64,000 nucleotides of DNA, from positions 1 through 64,000 of the forward strand of contig CAWIKY010000002.1 of assembly GCA_963836905.1 (NCBI GenBank), read 5' to 3'. The notes under the pieces are model-generated. The model worked only from the letters and a program-made list of their open reading frames with translations, had not been told where the DNA came from and made no database searches. The position numbers and the translations under genes are program-made. This document shows positions 10,950 through 20,855 of the stretch, piece after piece (position 1 is the first letter of the stretch; the number at the start of each line of letters is the position of its first letter). Source of the stretch: CAWIKY01 sp963836905 (lineage in GTDB: Bacteria; Pseudomonadota; Alphaproteobacteria; Caulobacterales; Hyphomonadaceae).

Positions 10950-11833
10950 TGAACACAGCGACCGAAGCGGTACCCGTCGACGAAGACGCTGGGCGAACCT
11001 CCGCGTGGGACAAGTTCAGGCGCAACCGCGCCGCGTATTACAGCTTGTGGATACTCGGTGGCATCATCGCTATCGCCATTATTGGTCCGTTCGTTTCTCC
11101 ATATGATTATGACACCGTGTCGTGGGACGCGATCGGGGTGGGACCATCGCTGACAAACGGTCACATATTCGGCACTGACTTTTCAGGCCGCGACCTGTTT
11201 GTCCGTACGGCACTAGGGATCAAGATATCTTTCATGGTCGGCTTTGTCGCGGCAATCGTGAGCGTAACGATCGGAACGACCTACGGTGCGATTTCAGGCT
11301 TCTGCCGGGGCCGAACAGACGCCGTCATGATGCGTGTCGTAGACGCGCTCTATGCCGTGCCCTTCATGTTCTTTGTCATTATCATCATGGTTCTACTGGG
11401 CCGTAATTTTTTCCTGCTTTTCGTCGCGATTGGTGCCATTCAGTGGCTTACCATGTCGCGGATTGTTCGTGCCCAAACCATGGCTCTGCGCCAACGCGGT
11501 TTTGTGGTCGCAGCTGAAGTCGCCGGCGCGGGGCCCAGACGGATCATCTGGCGACACATAGCGCCGAACCTGATCGGCATTGTGATCATCTACATGACGC
11601 TGACGATTCCCGACATTATCATGATCGAGAGCTTTCTCAGTTTTCTCGGTCTAGGCGTACAAGAACCGCTGACCAGCCTCGGTGTCCTGATCGCTGATGG
11701 CGCAAAGGAAATGTATACCGCCCCCTGGCTACTTGTCGTTCCCGCAAGCGCTCTCGTCATAAGCCTGCTTTGCCTCAACATGATTGGTGATGGTCTACGC
11801 GACGCTTTCGATCCGAAAGACGGGGCGAGCTAA
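10949..11833 (+). CDS. Peptide/nickel-type ABC transporter permease (DppC/OppC family)
   Basis: Intact 294-residue partner permease. The start WDKFRRNRAAYYSLWILGGI is the DppC-type N-terminus with its first membrane helix, followed by a periplasmic loop containing FGTDFSGRDLFVRTALG, a family hallmark. The ATPase-coupling loop is VVAAEVAGAGPRRIIWRHI, and the protein ends GDGLRDAFDPKDG. The start codon overlaps the stop of the previous permease by one base and the ATPase gene begins three bases after its stop, so expression is coupled. With the other permease it forms the transmembrane channel for short peptides. Confidence 0.93.
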   Translation: MNTATEAVPVDEDAGRTSAWDKFRRNRAAYYSLWILGGIIAIAIIGPFVSPYDYDTVSWDAIGVGPSLTNGHIFGTDFSGRDLFVRTALGIKISFMVGFVAAIVSVTIGTTYGAISGFCRGRTDAVMMRVVDALYAVPFMFFVIIIMVLLGRNFFLLFVAIGAIQWLTMSRIVRAQTMALRQRGFVVAAEVAGAGPRRIIWRHIAPNLIGIVIIYMTLTIPDIIMIESFLSFLGLGVQEPLTSLGVLIADGAKEMYTAPWLLVVPASALVISLLCLNMIGDGLRDAFDPKDGAS

Positions 11834-11836
11834 GCC

Positions 11837-12815
11837 ATGGAAGCTCTGTTCGAAACGAAAGATCTGACCGTCAGTTTCAACACCCCGAATGGTGTCGCAG
11901 ATGCCGTTTGCGGCATTTCAATCGAAGTTGCAGCAGGCGAGTGCCTTGCGATTGTCGGCGAGTCAGGGTCCGGCAAAAGTCAAACCTTTCTGGCTGCGCT
12001 TGGCTTGTCGGCGAAGTCTGCAATCGTCACCGGTCAGGCATGCTATAACGGAGTCTCGCTACTGGCCCGCGCCCCCAAGGCGCTGAACGCCATCCGTGGC
12101 CGGGAAATCGCAATGATTTTCCAGAATCCGCAAACCTCACTCACTCCGCATCTGACCGTCCTGACCCAACTTGCCGAGACGATGCAGGCTCATGGCACGC
12201 CAAGCAAAGGCGAGGTTTATGCCCGCGCTGTCAAAGCGCTCGCCGATGTCAGCATACCCGAGCCGGAGCGGATGCTGCGCCAATATCCGTTTGAGCTATC
12301 AGGCGGCATGGTTCAGCGCGTCATGATAGCCATTGCCAGCCTCAACAATCCAAAACTGATAATCGCTGACGAACCGACAACGGCGCTTGACGTTACAGTT
12401 CAGGCTGAAATTCTCAGCCTTTTGAGAGCCCAGATCGACACGCGCGGTGCCGGTCTCGTCTTCATTACCCATGATATGGCTGTCGTCGCCCAAATCGCAG
12501 ATCGCGTAGCAGTCATGTATTCTGGACGTATCGTCGAAACCGGCAAGACGCGCGATATTCTCGACCGTCCTCGCCATCCTTACACGAACGCATTGATCAA
12601 TGCTGCGCCGCGCTTGTCAGGGCCGGTGCCAGACTATCTTGATGCCATTAGCGGTGTGCCCGCCATCGCTTACGAACCGTCCACTTGGTTGCAGTTTTTC
12701 GCCCCACTGCCCCAACGCGACAGCACTTTGCCGCACAACGCAGCCGGGCCTTCTGCCGCACGGCGAGACGCGCAAATATGCCTGTCATCACCCGTTGGAG
12801 ACTTGGCCACCATGA
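11837..12815 (+). CDS. Peptide ABC transporter ATP-binding protein (DppD/OppD type), one frameshift
   Basis: First ATPase of the importer. Walker A GESGSGKS at residues 41-48, Q-loop at IFQNPQ, signature LSGGMVQR from residue 154, Walker B LIIADEP at 174-180, and the H-loop in FITHDMAVVA. A frame change near 12670 moves the C-terminal oligopeptide/dipeptide-binding extension. In the correct frame this reads GCSFSPHCPNATALC, the Cys-rich segment typical of DppD/OppD, and ends ETWPP with TGA at 12813-12815. The next ATPase starts inside that stop (ATGA). Without the correction the open frame would run on to 12856. Confidence 0.88.
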
Positions 12816-13792
12816 TGTCCGAACGTTTCTTCCCGTCCGCTACTGGAAGCGCGTGATATCTCGGTCGAGTTTCCGATCCGCACCGGCGGGCGGCCTGCGG
12901 TTTTGCGCGCCGTCGACCAACGTGTTCTTTGATCTTGGCCACTCGGAGATACTCGGCCTGGTCGGCAAGTCCGGTTCGGGCAAGTCGACCCTCGCACGCG
13001 CTATCTTGCGAATCACGCCAACCACTCAAGGCATGCCACACTGGAAGGCACCGATCTACTGGCACTCAGCAAGAAGCGTTGTTCGCTTACCGGGACCAGA
13101 TGCAGCTTGTCTTTCAGGATCCGCTCGACAGTCTGAATCCACGAATGACAGCCCAGCAATCGGTTGCCGAGGCACTTTACTGCCAAGAACAACAGACTCT
13201 CAAATGCCGAGATAGACATCAAAGTGCGCGAAGCATTGGATATGGTCAGCTTGCCGCGAAGTGCAGCCGGGCGCTATCCACATGAGTTTTCCGGCGGCCA
13301 GCGCCAGCGTATTGCGATTGCCCGCGCCATCATCACCCGGCCGAAACTTCTGATCTGCGACGAAGCTGTCAGCGCGCTGGACGTTTCAGTTCAAGCACAA
13401 ATCCTCAACCTGCTAAAGGATCTGCGCCGCGAATTAGGCATGTCGATGCTGTTCATAAGTCATGACATGGCCGTCGTCAGGCATATCTGCGACCGGGTTC
13501 TGGTCATGTATTTTGGGCGGATCGTGGAACGTGCCGCGCGCGACGTCTTGTTTGAAAATCCGTCCCACCCGTATACCCAAACATTGCTCGCGGCCGTGCC
13601 ACGCATTCGGGGCGGGACACTTGGTCCCGCGGCAATCCGAGGGCCGCGACGCCTCGCGCCAGCGCTGGCTGCAATTATGCAAATCGCTGCGCCCATGCCG
13701 ATGAGACGTGCTGGACCAAAACACCCGAGACCACTTCGGTCACGGCAGATCATTTCGCAGCCTGCTGGAAAGCAGACAGATCACATCTTTGA
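12812..13792 (+). pseudogene. Peptide ABC transporter ATP-binding protein (DppF/OppF type), frameshifted
   Basis: Second ATPase. Joined frames give ISVEFPIRTGGRPAVLRAVD, Walker A GKSGSGKS, a Q-loop in LVFQDPLDSLNPRMT, signature FSGGQRQRI, Walker B LLICDEAVSALD, H-loop ISHDMAVVRHI, and a C-terminal GCNYANRCAHADETCW segment that is the family's Cys cluster. The gene needs frame changes near 12855, 12900, 13045, 13190 and 13640 and ends at 13790-13792. One open frame happens to run from its C-terminal half into the next gene, but that is an accident of the frame changes and not a fusion. Expected length is about 325 residues. Confidence 0.82.
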
Positions 13793-13811
13793 CCCTCAAA
13801 AGTTGACCTCA

Positions 13812-15015
13812 ATGAACGCATCTCATTTCTACGCCCGTGTTTCAGATACGCTCAACCAGATTGCGGCTGACGGCCTGACCAAGCCAGAACGGGTACTCAC
13901 AACGCCCCAGGCCTCTATCATTCAGACCGCGCAAAGCGGCGGGCAAGACCTGATTAATCTGTGTGCCAACAATTATCTCGGGCTTGGGAACGATCCGCGC
14001 GTCATCATGGCGGGTAAGGCGGCCATGGATGCCTGGGGCGCAGGCCTTGCCTCGGTGCGTTTTATCTGCGGCACCCAGACATTGCACAAACACCTCGAGC
14101 GCGAACTTGCCGATTGGCTTGGGTATGAGGATTTCAATTCTCTTCGCCGCATGTTTCGACGCGAATGGCGCGGTGTTTGAGCCGCTCTTCGGGCCAGACG
14201 ACGCGATCATTTCCGATAGTCTGAACCACGCCTCGATCATAGATGGCATCCGCCTTTGCAAAGCCAGACGCTATCGTTTTGCGACTTCCGATATGGACGA
14301 TCTCGAGACCAAATTGACCGAAGCAAAAGCAGGCGGCGCGGAGACCATCGTCATCGTCACCGATGGCGTGTTTTCCATGGACGGAACAATTGCCAAACTC
14401 GATGAAATCGCCGTTCTTGCGACGAAGTTCGGGGCCCTGATCATGGTTGATGATTGCCACGCCACCGGTTTCGTTGGACCTGAGGGGCGCGGAACACCTG
14501 CATTGCACGGGGTTACGGACAAGGTCGATATTCTTACCGGCACCCTCGGCAAGGCACTTGGCGGCGCCATGGGCGGCTATATCTGTGCGCGTCAGTCAGT
14601 CGTGGACCTGCTGCGCCAGAAAGCCCGCCCTTACCTGTTTTCCAACACACTCGCACCGGCCATCGCAGGTGCCGGTCTTGAAGGTGTCCGCCTCGCCCGC
14701 GACGGAGATGGCCTTCGCGCCTCGATTCGGGCAAATGCCGCTCAGTTGCGCGCAGGATTGACCGCTGCCGGCTTTACACTTCTGCCAGGCGAGCACCCGA
14801 TCATTCCCGTCATGATTGGCGACGCCGCCAAAGCACAAGAGATGTCAGAACGTCTGCTCGTACATGGTGTTTACGCGATCGGGTTTTCGTTCCCTGTCGT
14901 GCCGAAAGGCGAGGCACGCATCCGCACGCAAGTCTCTGCCGCTCACACGTCAGAGCAAATTGAGAGTGCCATAATCGCCTTCTGCAAAGCCGCGGACGAT
15001 GTCCGCCTGTTCTGA
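13812..15015 (+). CDS. kbl: Glycine C-acetyltransferase (2-amino-3-ketobutyrate CoA ligase), one frameshift
   Basis: PLP-dependent alpha-oxoamine synthase that interconverts 2-amino-3-oxobutyrate plus CoA with glycine plus acetyl-CoA. The frame from MNASHFYARVSDTLNQIAAD shows LINLCANNYLGL and SVRFICGTQTLHKHLE. After a frame change near 14130 it continues with DSLNHASIIDGIRLCKA, VTDGVFSMDG, VDDCHATGF and the PLP-lysine segment LTGTLGKALGGAMGGY (Lys about residue 247). Length is about 400 residues, as for E. coli Kbl. No threonine dehydrogenase gene is next to it, unlike the usual kbl-tdh pair. Its place after a peptide importer and before sarcosine oxidase suggests glycine or threonine catabolism. 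Related synthases (serine palmitoyltransferase, 8-amino-7-oxononanoate synthase) are less likely given the CGTQ and SMDG motifs. Confidence 0.85.
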
Positions 15016-15152
15016 TCTTGCAGCCGCTTCAGTCGCAACGGCCAGTGCTGGCGAAAAAGGCGTCCGCTCATTAATCGATCCACGCGATACCGGCACCAGC
15101 CCTGGCGTTCCTGATTGACGCGATGCGGCGTGCGACTACTCGATTACCTCCT

Positions 15153-15179
15153 GCGGAGACCCCATCCAGGGGTCCCCGC
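15153..15179. terminator. Hairpin between convergent kbl and CocE genes
   Basis: The stem GCGGAGACCCC pairs with GGGGTCCCCGC around a five-base loop, with one A-C mismatch. It lies between the stops at 15015 and 15187. There is no strong T run on either side, so it may be a weak bidirectional terminator. Confidence 0.5.
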
Positions 15180-15186
15180 ATTCTCC

Positions 15187-17049
15187 CTAGGTTGCGGGTT
15201 CAACGATCTCTACCAGAGGCAGGGTCAGTTTCGCGGCGTCGGCCCCGGAAACAACGATCATCACTTTAGCCGTCAGCGCATCATCAGGCGTTTGTTCGGA
15301 CACGGGTTTCAAAGCATTGTAATTTCGTTGAATGTATATGGAGTTCGGTGCTCCCAGCACGAAACGAAGCTTGCTGCCCGCTGCCAATCGCCGAGACGCA
15401 AATGAAAAATGCTCAAACCGGTACGGTTGCGGCGTTGCGTCTTTCAGAAGTTGCTCACGACCATCGAGACTACGGTATCGCGCCCGCAAGCGTGCTTCGC
15501 TCAGATAGATGCTTTGGCCGGTTGAGGTCACCTCGTAGAGACGCAATTGAAAATCCGTGTCCGGCGTATCGATCCCGATGTTAGCCTCAAATTGCGGCGA
15601 ACCGATAATCTCTACACCGGTCTCGAACGGCGCCGTTTCAAAGATCAGGGCCTCGCCATCAATCGCCTGCACGTCATCATCGTAAAGGACAAAGTCACCG
15701 GAAAACCAGCCACCCAATGGCGCCTTTGTAAGATCTGTCGGATCAAAGCTATAGTGTAAATCGGTGCTGGCTTCCGGCGCGCCGGTTAGCGCTCCCGGCT
15801 CGGCGACTGAATGCGCTCCGCCGCCCGCTTCGCTCAGATAGTATGTCCTTTGCTTGACAGTAATGTCATCAAGTGACGCCGCGTATCGCCACTCATTGGC
15901 GCCGTCACCCATCACATAGTAAATGAACCTGTCCTTGAGGAAGTCGGGTTTTTCGCCGCCCGCCATGGTCCAGCCATACCAGGCGGCGTGAAGCTCGGTC
16001 GGAACCAGTCCGCTTGCATTAGGCACGTCCAGGCCGCCGACTTGTGGCGTCGGAAAGACAACCCCGGCATGATCATAGGGCCCGATAATGAAATAATGGT
16101 CTTCCTTGGCCTCGTCGGAAGCCAAAGCCATGTGTTCGCGGTAATAGCGGAAAGCCCCCATCTGGGCGCCATCATAGAGGCCTGTCATAGACAGGATGGG
16201 GAGATCTATTGCGGCCATCTCCTCAGCGCTCGGATTAATGCCCCGCCAATAAGCATCGTGTGAAGGGTGAGCAGCCCACTCGTCGAAGAGGTCAGTGTCG
16301 AGGCCTACAAACTTGTCTAGTTCAGTAAACGGCGTGCTGCTTTCAAGGAAGTCGGTGAACGCCGCTTTCCAATAGGCCTGGTCCCCGAACAATCCGAAAT
16401 TCGCCATACGGCCTTTGGTAAAACCAGTCCAGATAGACGCATACGGATATCCAACATAGGTCGTCATCGGAAAATCCCAGCCAGGATAAACTGAAGCACC
16501 TGGCGTGATACTCGTCAGCCCTTCGGCACCTTTGGCCGCCGCCATCCATTGATTATAGCCGCTGTAAGACGATCCCCACATTGAGACTTTGCCGTTGGAA
16601 AACGGTTGCCGCGCAGCCCATTCGATAACATCAACAGTGTCATTAAGGTCGCCATAGAACATTTCGAACGTTCCTCCGGAATCGCCCCGGCCACGCACGT
16701 CGAGGAACAACACCGCCAGACCAGCCTGCGCGTACGCGGTTGCCAGACGATGGCCGCCATGTCTCCCATACGGCGTTATCGAAACCACAACCGGCGCCGG
16801 CTTGCCATGCGGCGGCGTAACCAAATTGCCCACCAACTCGACGCCGTCGCGCATGGGCACTGCTACACTGGTAACATAGTAGGGTCGAAGCGACGGCAGT
16901 TCCGGAGGCGCGTACTCAGAATAGCGTGTTGCCATTTCAGTCGGAGCTTCTGCGGCGTCCGGAGAAGCCACACAGGCAGCAGTACTCGCCAGCATTGCGG
17001 CGCAGGCACCCCCAAACAATAGCTCTTTTCTACTAAATACCTTCGTCAT
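15187..17049 (-). CDS. Exported CocE/NonD-family (S15) hydrolase
   Basis: Intact 620-residue serine hydrolase of the CocE/X-Pro dipeptidyl-peptidase S15 family (esters, amides or prolyl peptides). An N-terminal hydrophobic signal ending ASTAAC with Cys26 suggests lipoprotein or periplasmic export. The nucleophile elbow is GSSYSG at residues 159-164 (Ser161). LYDGAQMGAF contains the likely acid and IGPYDHAGV the likely catalytic His. The C-terminal jelly-roll domain (XPD_C type) covers roughly residues 370-615, including YYLSEAGGGA and the FVLGAPNSIYIQRN ending region. It is downstream of soxG on the same strand with a 119-base gap, so it may have its own promoter. Substrate unknown; exported peptidase activity would suit the peptide-uptake neighbours. 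Confidence 0.88.
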   Translation of the reverse strand: MTKVFSRKELLFGGACAAMLASTAACVASPDAAEAPTEMATRYSEYAPPELPSLRPYYVTSVAVPMRDGVELVGNLVTPPHGKPAPVVVSITPYGRHGGHRLATAYAQAGLAVLFLDVRGRGDSGGTFEMFYGDLNDTVDVIEWAARQPFSNGKVSMWGSSYSGYNQWMAAAKGAEGLTSITPGASVYPGWDFPMTTYVGYPYASIWTGFTKGRMANFGLFGDQAYWKAAFTDFLESSTPFTELDKFVGLDTDLFDEWAAHPSHDAYWRGINPSAEEMAAIDLPILSMTGLYDGAQMGAFRYYREHMALASDEAKEDHYFIIGPYDHAGVVFPTPQVGGLDVPNASGLVPTELHAAWYGWTMAGGEKPDFLKDRFIYYVMGDGANEWRYAASLDDITVKQRTYYLSEAGGGAHSVAEPGALTGAPEASTDLHYSFDPTDLTKAPLGGWFSGDFVLYDDDVQAIDGEALIFETAPFETGVEIIGSPQFEANIGIDTPDTDFQLRLYEVTSTGQSIYLSEARLRARYRSLDGREQLLKDATPQPYRFEHFSFASRRLAAGSKLRFVLGAPNSIYIQRNYNALKPVSEQTPDDALTAKVMIVVSGADAAKLTLPLVEIVEPAT

Positions 17050-17168
17050 GGCTCACTTCCCTTTGTGTCGCGGCAATCGCTCCGATGATCCGCTTTTTCG
17101 TTGATTTGCTCCGGGCAACGGGAACGGCGCAGCCAGAAAACCTCTGGAAAACAAACTCTACTCCCGAC

Positions 17169-17702
17169 CTATCGAGGTCTCCCCAGCAATGCGGTGACGT
17201 AAGCTGTAACGCTCGGTTCAAAGATCATTACAATATCGTCCGTCGACCTCGGCCGCGCGAGAAACACACGAATGTCGCCAAACCGCGTTTGTGCGCAGCA
17301 ACCGGGCTGTAATACCGCATCGGTATTGAGCGGACTGTGCGCAGCCAGGATGTCCGACGCCTTGCCGGAATGTAAGGCGAGAACAATCCTCGCATGGCTG
17401 AGGTCCGCGCATAGCAGAGAGGCTGGTTCAATTTTCGACAGGTCGGACGACACCAAAGCAATCGGCGCTTTAGGCCCAAACAAGAGCCACTCACCAGGCG
17501 CCAGGCCGGCTAAATACCGCCTGCCACCCTCTGCGATTTTGCCGGGCTGCGGTAATTCCTCCACGTCGATTGCCTTGGCGAATGATGCGCCCGCGTGATC
17601 AAGATTGGCGATAGATTTCACCAGGACGAGCCCCATCGACGAGATCGGCGATACGCCGGGTATCGCCGAAACGTCAGGCACCGTAGGGCGCAGCTCAACC
17701 AT
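17169..17702 (-). CDS. soxG: Sarcosine oxidase gamma subunit
   Basis: 177-residue last gene of the sox operon, distantly related to the folate-binding GcvT fold and needed for assembly of the heterotetramer. Typical features include the GLVLVKSIANL segment, LAPGEWLLFGPKA (the gamma-subunit GPxxWLL-type motif) and the DLSHARIVLALHSGKASDIL core, ending with the VTAYVTALL helix. The start at 17702 overlaps the soxA stop by eight bases, so the two are translationally coupled. Identification is helped by context because gamma subunits are poorly conserved. Confidence 0.88.
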   Translation of the reverse strand: MVELRPTVPDVSAIPGVSPISSMGLVLVKSIANLDHAGASFAKAIDVEELPQPGKIAEGGRRYLAGLAPGEWLLFGPKAPIALVSSDLSKIEPASLLCADLSHARIVLALHSGKASDILAAHSPLNTDAVLQPGCCAQTRFGDIRVFLARPRSTDDIVMIFEPSVTAYVTALLGRPR

Positions 17703-20562
17703 TCATTCGAACTCCCTTTGGATCTATTCGACAAGGTTCGACGAGTTTGGCACGAATAGATTTTCCCAAGTGCCACACGTCGATAACACTACCGAGCCGT
17801 TCACGGCCCCCGGAAACCATTGCGAGCGCAACGCCAGTTTCAAGGCTTGGAGAATACGCACTTGATGTGATCCAGCCTTGCGTTCTGCCGGGTCCCTTGG
17901 CGCCAGCTTCAACGATATGGCCGCCAATCGGCAGAACCGATCCGTCGAGTGCATCCACGCCGACGAATTGCCGTCTATCTTCCCGCCGACCATCGGGTCG
18001 CATGGTCGAACGTTTGCCAACAAAATCAGTCGCTTTGCGCGCGATCATACGCTCATAGCCGAAATCTTGAGGCAGCGTCGTCCCGTCGGTCTCTGAGCCG
18101 ACATGCAAAAAGCCTTTTTCTATCCGGAGCGTCATCAGCGCTTCAATCCCGAACGGAGTTATTCCATATCGGGTCCCTGCCGCCACCAACTGGCGATGCA
18201 GGCTGGCCCCGAAAAACCAAGGTACCGAGATCTCATAGGACAGCTCACCGCTAAAGCTCACGCGTTGAATGCGGCAGTCCACACCAAGCAGCTTTCCCCG
18301 CACCCAGCCTAGATGCGGCAAGGCGTCAGCACTAAAATCGATATCGCTATCCAGAGCTGTCAGTACGTCGCGAGACAGCGGCCCGGCCAGATTCAAAGTC
18401 GACCAGCTGGTCGTTACGTCAAGTGTTGCGACCTGCAAATCCATCCATTCACATTGTAGCCATTCCTCGAGGTGCCGCGAGACAAGGCTTGCATGACCGC
18501 TGGTAGCCCCGACCAGAAAATGGTCATCCGCCATCCGGGCCACGACGCCGTCATCAAATACCGTTCCGTGCTCGTTCAACATCAAGCCATAGCGGCATCG
18601 CCCAACTTTCAGCGTTGACATTGTTCCGACGTAAATTCGATCCAGAAACTCTCCGGCATCCCGTCCGAGCACCTCAATTTTGCCAAGTGACGAAGCATCA
18701 AAGAGTCCGACGCCGTTGCGGACCGCCAACGCTTCGCGCGCAACGGCGTCTGCTTCGCTTTCTCCAACTCTCGAATAGAAAGCCGGGCGACGCCAACGAC
18801 CGTAATCGTCCATTTGTGCACCCAGGACCAGATGCGCGTCATGTGCGCACAAGCGTTGCTCGGGATGGATTTCAGCGCCCGTGCGGACCCCTGCAAACAC
18901 ACCAATGGTGGTCGGATTGTATGGCGGCCTGAAAGTGGTGGTTCCGACCTGTCCCGGCTCACGCAACAAGAGCGAGCCCATGACTGCCAGGCCATTAATG
19001 TTCGACGTCTTGCCTTGATCAGTGGCCATTCCAAGCGTGGTATAACGTTTAAGGTGTTCAACAGAATGAAAGTTCTCACGCGCTGCTATCGCGATATCCG
19101 CGGCCGTGACGTCATTCTGAAAATCGACCCAGGCTGAGCTTGACGGTTCAGTGTTCGGTCCATTCATTGTCCAGACCGGTCTTACATTGCCTTGATACAG
19201 GTGATCACCTGACGCTGCACCCACGCACTCAGCATTTTGACTGGTGCCGACTGGCAAGAAAGTCGCACGAGCTTCATCGAAGAGAAGTTTCCCGCCTGCC
19301 TGCGAATGAAGATGCACCACAGGGCTCCAGCCACCGGACATCAACAGGGTATCGCACTCTATTGGCGCGAGACGCTCCGCCATTGCAGAGGTTTGATCTA
19401 GCCGCCCCGGAATGACCCCTCTGATGCGTTTCCGACCTGTAGCCGCGAATGGCGCCGATTCAAATTCTATCGGGACGCCGTCCAATGCGGCGAGAACGGA
19501 ACTGGAAACATATTTTTCAGATCGACTATCCAATATTGCCTTTATCGTAGCGCCTGCGCGATGTAGCGCTGCAGCCGCAAAATAAGCGCTGTCATTCGTC
19601 GTCGCGATAACGATCTCGCGTCCCGGCATGACGCCGAACCGGTCAAGATAGGTCAGTGCTGCAGAGGCGAGCATGATCCCGGGTCGATCATTGTTCTTGA
19701 AGACGAGCGGGCGCTCGATCGCACCCATTGCCAGAACGGTCCGGGCAGCGCGAACTTTCCACAGTCGTTCGCGAACTGAACCACCATCCTTTGAAACCGG
19801 CAAACGTTCAGAAATCGCAATCAGATCATGATCGTAGTACCCGATGCCAGTCGCCTCGGTCAGAAGTCTCACATTGCGCATCTGGCGCAGTTCGCTCACA
19901 GCGCGATCAATCCAGACTTTGCCAGCCACACCCTCGACATCATCTGGCGAAACGCGCCCGCCCCAGACACTTTCGTGCTCGACCAGCAGCGTCTTGTTCC
20001 CTGCCCGACCCGCAGAAATCGCCTCTCGAAGTCCTGCAATGCCTCCGCCTACGATCAGAGTGTCCACATGCTCAAATCGCTGACTATACATATCAGGATC
20101 CGCTTGCATCGGGACTTTACCCAATCCGGCAGCGCGGCGAATGGCTGGCTCGAACCAGTGCCAGTTCGGCCACATGAACGTCTTGTAGTAGAAAGCCGCA
20201 GGAATAAACGGCTTGAACCATGAATTGAGAGACATCAGGTCGAATTGTACGCTCGGCCAGGCGTTCACAGGTCCGGCCTGCAATCCCTTGGTGAGCGTCA
20301 CCTCGGTCGCTTTCAGATTGGCAATGGCATCGCCTCCCTGACCGATTTGCACGATCGCATTGGGCTCTTCAAGTCCGGCAGCCAACAGCCCGCGCGGTCG
20401 ATGATACTTGAAGCTACGCCCGACAATATCGATGCCATTGGCCAATAGTGCGGAGGCTAGCGTGTCGCCCTCAAAACCGCTCAGCTCACGACCACCCCAT
20501 CGAAATGCGATAGGTTTCGAGCGGTCAATATTGCCGCCGGTAGCCACACGGTAACCACTCAT
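17695..20562 (-). CDS. soxA: Sarcosine oxidase alpha subunit
   Basis: 955 residues, intact. The large subunit binds NAD and tetrahydrofolate and helps turn the methyl group of sarcosine into 5,10-methylene-THF. N-terminal 2Fe-2S-like region: GDTLASALLANGIDIVGRSF then KYHRPRG at 52-58. The dinucleotide motif VGGGIAGL is at 171-178, with a second pyridine-nucleotide segment at RTVLAMGAIERPL. From about residue 580 the GcvT-like aminomethyltransferase domain follows (WRRPAFYSR, GLFDASSLGKIEVLG, GELSYEISVPWFFG, FGIEALMTLRIEKGF). Length agrees with the usual 960-1000. It overlaps soxD upstream by four bases. Confidence 0.95.
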   Translation of the reverse strand: MSGYRVATGGNIDRSKPIAFRWGGRELSGFEGDTLASALLANGIDIVGRSFKYHRPRGLLAAGLEEPNAIVQIGQGGDAIANLKATEVTLTKGLQAGPVNAWPSVQFDLMSLNSWFKPFIPAAFYYKTFMWPNWHWFEPAIRRAAGLGKVPMQADPDMYSQRFEHVDTLIVGGGIAGLREAISAGRAGNKTLLVEHESVWGGRVSPDDVEGVAGKVWIDRAVSELRQMRNVRLLTEATGIGYYDHDLIAISERLPVSKDGGSVRERLWKVRAARTVLAMGAIERPLVFKNNDRPGIMLASAALTYLDRFGVMPGREIVIATTNDSAYFAAAALHRAGATIKAILDSRSEKYVSSSVLAALDGVPIEFESAPFAATGRKRIRGVIPGRLDQTSAMAERLAPIECDTLLMSGGWSPVVHLHSQAGGKLLFDEARATFLPVGTSQNAECVGAASGDHLYQGNVRPVWTMNGPNTEPSSSAWVDFQNDVTAADIAIAARENFHSVEHLKRYTTLGMATDQGKTSNINGLAVMGSLLLREPGQVGTTTFRPPYNPTTIGVFAGVRTGAEIHPEQRLCAHDAHLVLGAQMDDYGRWRRPAFYSRVGESEADAVAREALAVRNGVGLFDASSLGKIEVLGRDAGEFLDRIYVGTMSTLKVGRCRYGLMLNEHGTVFDDGVVARMADDHFLVGATSGHASLVSRHLEEWLQCEWMDLQVATLDVTTSWSTLNLAGPLSRDVLTALDSDIDFSADALPHLGWVRGKLLGVDCRIQRVSFSGELSYEISVPWFFGASLHRQLVAAGTRYGITPFGIEALMTLRIEKGFLHVGSETDGTTLPQDFGYERMIARKATDFVGKRSTMRPDGRREDRRQFVGVDALDGSVLPIGGHIVEAGAKGPGRTQGWITSSAYSPSLETGVALAMVSGGRERLGSVIDVWHLGKSIRAKLVEPCRIDPKGVRMNG

Positions 20563-20843
20563 GGCCGCGCAATCTCAGGCTTCGGCGCGCGCATACCATA
20601 TTGCGTCAGAATCTCATGGCTCAACGTATCTCGGACAATGACGAACCAACGCCCGCAACCGAATTGATGCAGCCACCGCTCGTGATGGATACCTTTTGGA
20701 TTTTCGCGCAAGAACAGATAACTTGCCCATTCCGCATCAGAGACGGTTTCAGCCGGGCCGGGACGAGTCAGGTGTGCTTCGCCGGCGCCATGGAACTCCG
20801 CTTCTGCACGCGGGCCGCAATAGGGACATGTGATCAATAACAT
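20559..20843 (-). CDS. soxD: Sarcosine oxidase delta subunit
   Basis: 94-residue zinc-binding subunit of heterotetrameric sarcosine oxidase. Cys6 and Cys9 in TCPYCGPR with His59 and Cys63 in WLHQFGCGRWF are the four zinc ligands known for this family. The central YLFLRENPKGIHHERW segment is characteristic. It lies between soxB and soxA with a 12-base gap to soxB and a four-base overlap with soxA. Confidence 0.96.
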   Translation of the reverse strand: MLLITCPYCGPRAEAEFHGAGEAHLTRPGPAETVSDAEWASYLFLRENPKGIHHERWLHQFGCGRWFVIVRDTLSHEILTQYGMRAPKPEIARP

Positions 20844-20855
20844 CGACTGGGCTCC

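Noticed and set aside
13164..14180. Open frame joining the DppF-type ATPase C-terminus to the Kbl N-terminus
   Set aside because: It loses the ATPase Cys-rich tail and the Kbl catalytic half; both proteins are recovered as separate genes once nearby frame changes are corrected.
18609..19079. Long open frames opposite or within soxA, and similar antisense frames in the mannosidase, glnA and receptor genes
   Set aside because: They lack family motifs, good starts and ribosome-binding sites, and follow from high GC content in coding DNA.
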